Origin: Cyclobacteriaceae bacterium
GTDB taxonomy: Bacteria > Bacteroidota > Bacteroidia > Cytophagales > Cyclobacteriaceae
Direction: 5' to 3'
Assembly (NCBI GenBank): GCA_016787755.1
Contig: JAEUUA010000001.1
Span: 62,001 to 126,000, forward strand
Length of the DNA stretch: 64,000 bases
The position numbers and the translations under genes were made by a program. The notes below the pieces were generated by a model. That model was not told the origin of the DNA. It saw only the letters and a program-made list of their open reading frames with translations, and did not search any database. Below, piece by piece: positions 60,901-64,000 of this stretch. How positions within the stretch are numbered: the stretch's first letter is position 1; each line of letters opens with the position of its first letter.

Positions 60901-61207
60901 CGTCTGGTTGCATGCTTATTGAAAGCGTTGATTCATTCCCAATTGTCACTTCTTTGGTTAGGTAGCCAACAAAAGAAAAGACCAGCACCTCATTGCCAGT
61001 TGCAGTGATACTAAAATTTCCCTGGGCGTCAGAAACAGTACCCGTGGAAGTGCCCTTCACCAAAATATTGACCCCCGGTAAAGGACTATTACTCTCATCA
61101 AGAATACGTCCTGTCAGATTTCGCTGTTGCGAAAATCCCGAGATGAACGTAAACAGAAGCATCATGCTTATCAGCAAGTGCTTTCGAATTTTGTAATGGT
61201 TTATCAT
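57977..61207 (-). CDS. SusC/RagA family TonB-linked outer-membrane transporter
   Basis: 1076 residues. Signal peptide (1-26), CarboxypepD_reg-like domain (GRILDESNSPLPGVNILVKGTSTGTVSDAQGNFSI), TonB box region (SEVVVTGYGSQSKRDITGA), plug (AMQGRVAGVNVSNENAPGG, RIRGYGTINDNSPLYVVDG, SIYGSRAGNGVVIITTKKG) and a long barrel ending NIGINLSF. All parts are full length. It imports a substrate captured by SusD using proton-motive force through TonB. The upstream 162 bases show no clear promoter. Confidence 0.96.
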   Translation of the reverse strand: MINHYKIRKHLLISMMLLFTFISGFSQQRNLTGRILDESNSPLPGVNILVKGTSTGTVSDAQGNFSITATGNEVLVFSFVGYLTKEVTIGNESTLSISMQPDVTALSEVVVTGYGSQSKRDITGAVASVSTEQLLAVPSTNLAQAMQGRVAGVNVSNENAPGGNVMVRIRGYGTINDNSPLYVVDGTPTKGNLNTLNLNDIESMQILKDASAASIYGSRAGNGVVIITTKKGKNGKPKFTYDSYYGKQKAIKFLDLINTQEYADLLWEGRINSINNSKLVNGSFPTGTTITYPNIPMFGGQVPNPIIPDYIFPVGAVGTVDESLYSTTPKYLITKANKEGTDWFNEIFETSPIQNHQIGVSGATEDARYAMSLNYFDQQGIMKYTSYKRYSLRANTEFNVTKKIRIGENFQVAYGEQIGQPNGNQSESNPISFAYRVPPITPVYDIKGNFAGSPTVLDNSRSPLAELWRNKDNLNKEVRIFGNAYAEGDILENLTFRTQIGIDYNTFNVRRYRANDIESPEPVGSNVLTTINNYEYTWTWYNTLTYTKTFADKHRINVIGGTEAIKSYAEFLTAERSGFASDDLSNRYLSAGRSGITNAGIGAEWSLASEFVKVNYAFIDKYLFDFTIRRDRSSRFSKTYQAAIFPAVSAGWILTKESFMSDISWLSLAKLRVGYGQTGNQEIGNYNAFSTFLSSPESSFYDLAGANTSSQQGYELGQFGNANAKWEATTSTNIGIDATLFKGKVDFNFDWFVRKTSDMLFPVEVQFTQGVAINPFQNIGEMQNKGLELALNYQDQKGDFTYSFGGNFSTYRNEVLKTTGDPNTQYFGFSNLRLPTGTVSVTQQGHPIASFFGYKIDGIFQTDEEGTSHPTQFGGGAMNKAGAFKFRDINNDGVINAADRTIIGNPHPDFTYGINASIGYKNFRLDIFGQGVQGNDLFNYVRYWTDFPTFGGNRSRRMYEDSWRPGKTDAKLPIPRSDDVISSNPSSYYLENGSYFRLKNVQLTYTLPASFIQKAGMTNARFYVQFQNLLTLTKYEGMDPEVNLRNYASGSDRQIGVDEGVYPAFRSTNIGINLSF

Positions 61208-61369
61208 AAAATTTTTGGTTAAATTACTGGATGAAGTTAAGGCGATTAATGCCTAATGCAATCGTTTGTTTCGATTAAAATTGAAATAAGTAAGATTTTT
61301 GAATACTTCGAAAAAAATGAAAGTAAAAGACTAAGGGTATGGGTAGCATAAAACCGTCTTAACCAAATT

Positions 61370-62317
61370 GTGTCTAATAAAAACACCTCCACTTCACGTA
61401 GTCTGTTAATTAAATCGCTCGCCACAGAGTTAGGTTTTAGCTTCTGCGGAATCTCAAAAGCAGAATTTTTAGCCGAAGAAGCACCGCGCCTGGAAGAATG
61501 GCTGAAGCGTAACTACCAGGGCAAAATGAGTTACCTCGAAAATCATTTCGATAAACGCCTTGATCCAACGCTATTAGTACATGGAGCAAAATCTGTCATC
61601 AGTTTAATTTATAATTATTATCCCGAAAAGGATTTGGCAAAAGAGAATAATGATAATTTTAAAATAGCGAAGTACGCCTATGGCGAAGATTATCACCACG
61701 TAGTAAAAAACAAGCTCAAAATTTTTCTAGAAAAGATTCAGGAAGAAATAGGACAGGTAGTAGGACGCGCTTTTGTTGACTCTGCCCCGATACATGAACG
61801 CGCATGGGCAAAAAAATCAGGCTTGGGTTGGGTTGGAAAGAATAGCTTGTTGCTTAACCGCACAATGGGTAGTTTCTTTTTTCTGGCCGAACTCATTATT
61901 GATCTGGAATTGGAATACGATGGTCCAGTAAAAGATTATTGTGGTTCGTGTACTGCCTGTATGGATGCATGCCCTACTGAGGCGATCTCCGAACCCTACG
62001 TGGTAGATGGAAGTAAATGCATCTCTTATTTTACCATCGAGCTAAAAGAAGAAATCCCTACTACGGTAAAAGGAAAATTTGAAAACTGGATTTTTGGGTG
62101 TGATATCTGTCAGGATGTGTGCCCATGGAATAGCTTTTCAAAACCACACAACGAAGCGCGTTTTACCCCCCAGCCTGATCTAAAAGATATGACCAAGCGG
62201 GACTGGATGGAAATAACGGAAGATGTTTTCCAAAATTTATTTAAAAAATCTGCTTTAAAGCGAGCAAAATTCGAGGGGTTAAAAAAAAACCTTTCCTTCC
62301 TTAACCGAAAAAATTAG
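61370..62317 (+). CDS. queG: Epoxyqueuosine reductase QueG
   Basis: 315 residues. It reduces epoxyqueuosine in tRNA to queuosine and needs cobalamin plus two [4Fe-4S] clusters. Cluster ligands are Cys191/194/197/201 ([12 protein letters not shown]) with Cys244/247/251 (CDICQDVCP) and Cys217. The B12-binding and catalytic region contains [13 protein letters not shown] (Asp137). It lacks the HEAT-like C-terminal extension of some homologues. The start is GTG; an upstream ATG runs into a stop after seven codons. Confidence 0.95.
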   Translation: MSNKNTSTSRSLLIKSLATELGFSFCGISKAEFLAEEAPRLEEWLKRNYQGKMSYLENHFDKRLDPTLLVHGAKSVISLIYNYYPEKDLAKENNDNFKIAKYAYGEDYHHVVKNKLKIFLEKIQEEIGQVVGRAFVDSAPIHERAWAKKSGLGWVGKNSLLLNRTMGSFFFLAELIIDLELEYDGPVKDYCGSCTACMDACPTEAISEPYVVDGSKCISYFTIELKEEIPTTVKGKFENWIFGCDICQDVCPWNSFSKPHNEARFTPQPDLKDMTKRDWMEITEDVFQNLFKKSALKRAKFEGLKKNLSFLNRKN

Positions 62318-62390
62318 AATAATATTAAAATTTCCACCGCAGGTAAATCAACCCTCAAATTTTGACTTTTTATTTAGCTTCATGTAAAAA

Positions 62391-62413
62391 AGTAGTCCCG
62401 CAAAAGCGGGACT
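62391..62413 (-). terminator. Terminator of the 63-residue protein gene
   Basis: On the minus strand AGTCCCGC, loop TTTT, GCGGGACT, then ACTTTTTT: an 8-bp GC-rich stem with a T-run, 30 bases after the stop at 62443. Confidence 0.85.
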
Positions 62414-62442
62414 TGATAGTTAATTTTTGGGTGCTATAATCT

Positions 62443-62634
62443 TTAAACTCTAACAAAACAACGATTTAAAATCGCTTCATGTTCTCTCGCATAGTTGGCA
62501 TAACACCAGCGTTGGAGATCCTGAATTTCTTCTGCTATCAGCATTTTAATAGCCTTACGCAGCTCTTTCTCAAAAAGCCGCGCGTCAAAACTCACACGCG
62601 TGAGGATGTTCTTTACATAACTGAGCATCTTCAT
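62443..62634 (-). CDS. Small conserved-looking protein of unknown function (63 aa)
   Basis: 63 residues, helical and basic: VKNILTRVSFDARLFEKELRKAIKMLIAEEIQDLQRWCYANY and a final NRCFVRV. No membrane segment, no signal. It has its own terminator, and the intergenic space on both sides suits a single-gene unit, which supports a real gene despite its size. From memory, similar 60-residue proteins are widespread in Cytophagales; this was not checked. Function unknown. Confidence 0.7.
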   Translation of the reverse strand: MKMLSYVKNILTRVSFDARLFEKELRKAIKMLIAEEIQDLQRWCYANYAREHEAILNRCFVRV

Positions 62635-62703
62635 ATTTAAAAAAATTGTAAAGTACGATGTGCAACCGCCCGCCCTGTTGCAACCATGAAATTACAAAAG
62701 GAG

Positions 62704-62733
62704 TTGAAGAGTGAAAAGAAGAATCTATTTTTG
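62704..62733 (+). promoter_or_regulatory. Promoter of the BatD gene
   Basis: TTG (62704-62706), 19 bases, TATTTTTG (62726-62733), a close fit to the Bacteroidota housekeeping promoter. Transcription would begin near 62740, about 27 bases before the ATG. Confidence 0.6.
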
Positions 62734-62766
62734 TACTCTGCAACACGTTGCGATGCTATTTGCACT

Positions 62767-64000
62767 ATGAAATTTATACTTAGAACGAGCCAATTTATCT
62801 TTTTGTTGTTTTGGGCAAATTATGGGCTCGCGCAAGACAACATCCAAATCACATTAGGCCCTGATGAGATCGGTGAGAATCAGATTTGGACCATTACAGT
62901 TACCGTAAATAATGACCGTTTAAAGAATTATGACAATTTTCCTGATATAGAAGGATTTCGCAAGCGAGGCACTTCTACTCAATCACAAACGAGCATCATA
63001 AACGGACAGGTAAGCTCCTCGCAAAGTATTGTAATGAGCTATTTACCAACAAAACAGGGGAGTTTTTCCATTCCCGCATTTAAAATGAAAGTAAATGACC
63101 AGATCATTTCCGTTTCCGGGAAAAAAGTAAAAGTAGGCCCACCTGCTCAAAATCAGCAACGTGATCCCTTTCGAAGTTTTTTTGATCGCGATCCGGCCGA
63201 TGATTTTTTTGGGCGTGGCGAAACCGAATTTGTAGATATCAAGGAAGATGCGTTACTGGCCCTTACTACCAATAAAGATGAAGTTTATGTTGGAGAAGGA
63301 TTTACAACAACATTATCATTTTTGGTAGCAGATAATAACCGAGCGCCTATGCAGTTTCATGACCTGGGCAAACAACTGGCTACAATCCTTAAGAAGTTAA
63401 AACCCGCTAACTGTTGGGAGGAAAATTTTAACATCGAGAATATTGAAGGAGAATTGATCCAGGTGAATGGGAAGGGATATACCCAGTATAAAATTTATCA
63501 GGGCTCGTTCTATCCCCTTAATTCCCAGTCTGTAGAATTTCCAAGTGTTGGTTTGGAGATGATTAAATTTAAGGTGGCTAAAAACCCATCTTTCTTTGGC
63601 CAGAATAGACAAGAAGATTTTAAAACCTTCTATTCTAAGAGCAAGACCGTGAAAGTAAAAGAACTACCAGCCCATCCGTTGAAGGAATCTGTTGGTGTGG
63701 GGGTATATCGATTGGATGAAAAAATTGGTGCTACTGAATTAGAAACCGGACAAAGCGTGTCCTACGAGTTTCGCGTTCTTGGAGAAGGGAATATATCCTC
63801 CATCGAAAAGCCGATCCTCAAAAAAGACAACATCTTTGATTTTTATGAGCCAAACGTAAAGCAAAATATTAACAGGGAACGTGGCCGGGTATCAGGGACT
63901 AAGTCCTTTAACTATTTTATGATTCCAAAAGAACCCGGTACCTATCAGTTAGGTGATTATTTTAATTGGGTATTCTTTAATCCTAACACAAAGAAATATG
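62767..64000 (+). CDS. batD: BatD-like (BatA-E operon) membrane protein, 3' end missing
   Basis: The frame from the ATG at 62767 is open to the window end (411 codons visible). It begins with a signal peptide (MKFILRTSQFIFLLFWANYGLAQ) and continues with beta-rich BatD repeats: ITLGPDEIGENQIWTITVTVNNDRL, FPDIEGFRKRGTSTQSQTSIINGQVSSSQSIVMSYLPTKQGSFSIPAFKM, ALTTNKDEVYVGEGFTTTLSFLV, ELETGQSVSYEFRVLGEGNI. In its relatives BatD sits in the Bacteroides aerotolerance cluster with MoxR and VWA proteins (BatA/B). Those partners should lie just beyond the window; the VWA/ChlI pair at 12-15 kb is a different system. Confidence 0.88.
   Translation, partial: MKFILRTSQFIFLLFWANYGLAQDNIQITLGPDEIGENQIWTITVTVNNDRLKNYDNFPDIEGFRKRGTSTQSQTSIINGQVSSSQSIVMSYLPTKQGSFSIPAFKMKVNDQIISVSGKKVKVGPPAQNQQRDPFRSFFDRDPADDFFGRGETEFVDIKEDALLALTTNKDEVYVGEGFTTTLSFLVADNNRAPMQFHDLGKQLATILKKLKPANCWEENFNIENIEGELIQVNGKGYTQYKIYQGSFYPLNSQSVEFPSVGLEMIKFKVAKNPSFFGQNRQEDFKTFYSKSKTVKVKELPAHPLKESVGVGVYRLDEKIGATELETGQSVSYEFRVLGEGNISSIEKPILKKDNIFDFYEPNVKQNINRERGRVSGTKSFNYFMIPKEPGTYQLGDYFNWVFFNPNTKKY

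Noticed and set aside
61339..61362. Seven-codon frame before queG as a leader peptide
   Set aside because: It has no regulatory codon run and no attenuator hairpin follows.

Overview
The window reads as a chromosomal segment of a Bacteroidota bacterium, most likely order Cytophagales. Pointers are a SusC/SusD pair, a BatD-type protein, BshA of bacillithiol synthesis, a VWA/ChlI-like ATPase pair, mutL followed by two rhomboids, and promoters of the Bacteroidota form (TTTG, about 19 bases, TAnnTTTG). The family placement is inference. There is no phage, transposon, CRISPR array or rRNA; one tRNA gene is present. Both ends cut through genes.

Layout. 0-3 kb: the 3' end of a macroglobulin/TonB-plug protein and a small carboxypeptidase-regulatory-domain protein. 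3-7.7 kb: a VIT1-type metal transporter and a leftward mutL/rhomboid cluster. 7.8-10.6 kb: a GH3/beta-lactamase fusion whose GH3 half has lost its catalytic motifs. 10.8-16.9 kb: bshA, a VWA protein, a ChlI-like AAA+ protein, an AlbA_2 protein and a PIN-PhoH protein. 17-20.2 kb: sucD and a FecR-like/CHASE2 pair. 20.3-25 kb: a cobalamin block with meaB, a B12-type TonB receptor behind a cobalamin riboswitch, and a divergent solute-binding lipoprotein. The B12-dependent queG lies near 62 kb. 25-28.6 kb: an ECF sigma factor, HEAT-repeat anti-sigma-like protein and two DUF4097 proteins. 28.6-33 kb: an AraC regulator, a universal stress protein, a GNAT-nitrilase fusion, a YtxH protein and an outer-membrane protein.

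33.4-46.6 kb is the most unusual part. It holds a CPA antiporter, a 1688-residue cation-chloride-cotransporter-like permease carrying a P-loop NTPase, a translationally coupled mini-MscS protein, an ECF sigma factor with a 78-residue partner, a CmpX-like channel, NhaD and an outer-membrane protein. Four promoter regions here share the motif TGTGAC(C/T)T(T/C)-N12/13-AGTC(A/T)TA. They sit before the antiporter, the giant permease, the sigma gene itself and the CmpX-like channel. I infer an autoregulated ECF regulon for ion or osmotic homeostasis that appears undescribed. At its right end a large MscS gene, cut before its pore domain, is joined to a histidine kinase cut inside its PAS domain, which looks like a deletion scar.

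46.6-64 kb is mostly ordinary: a Dabb protein, EamA exporter, Rrf2 regulator, tRNA-Leu(GAG), DUF3127 protein, acs, a TolB-like lipoprotein, ZIP transporter, ApbE, ruvB, a susD/susC pair, queG, a 63-residue protein of unknown function and the start of a BatD protein.
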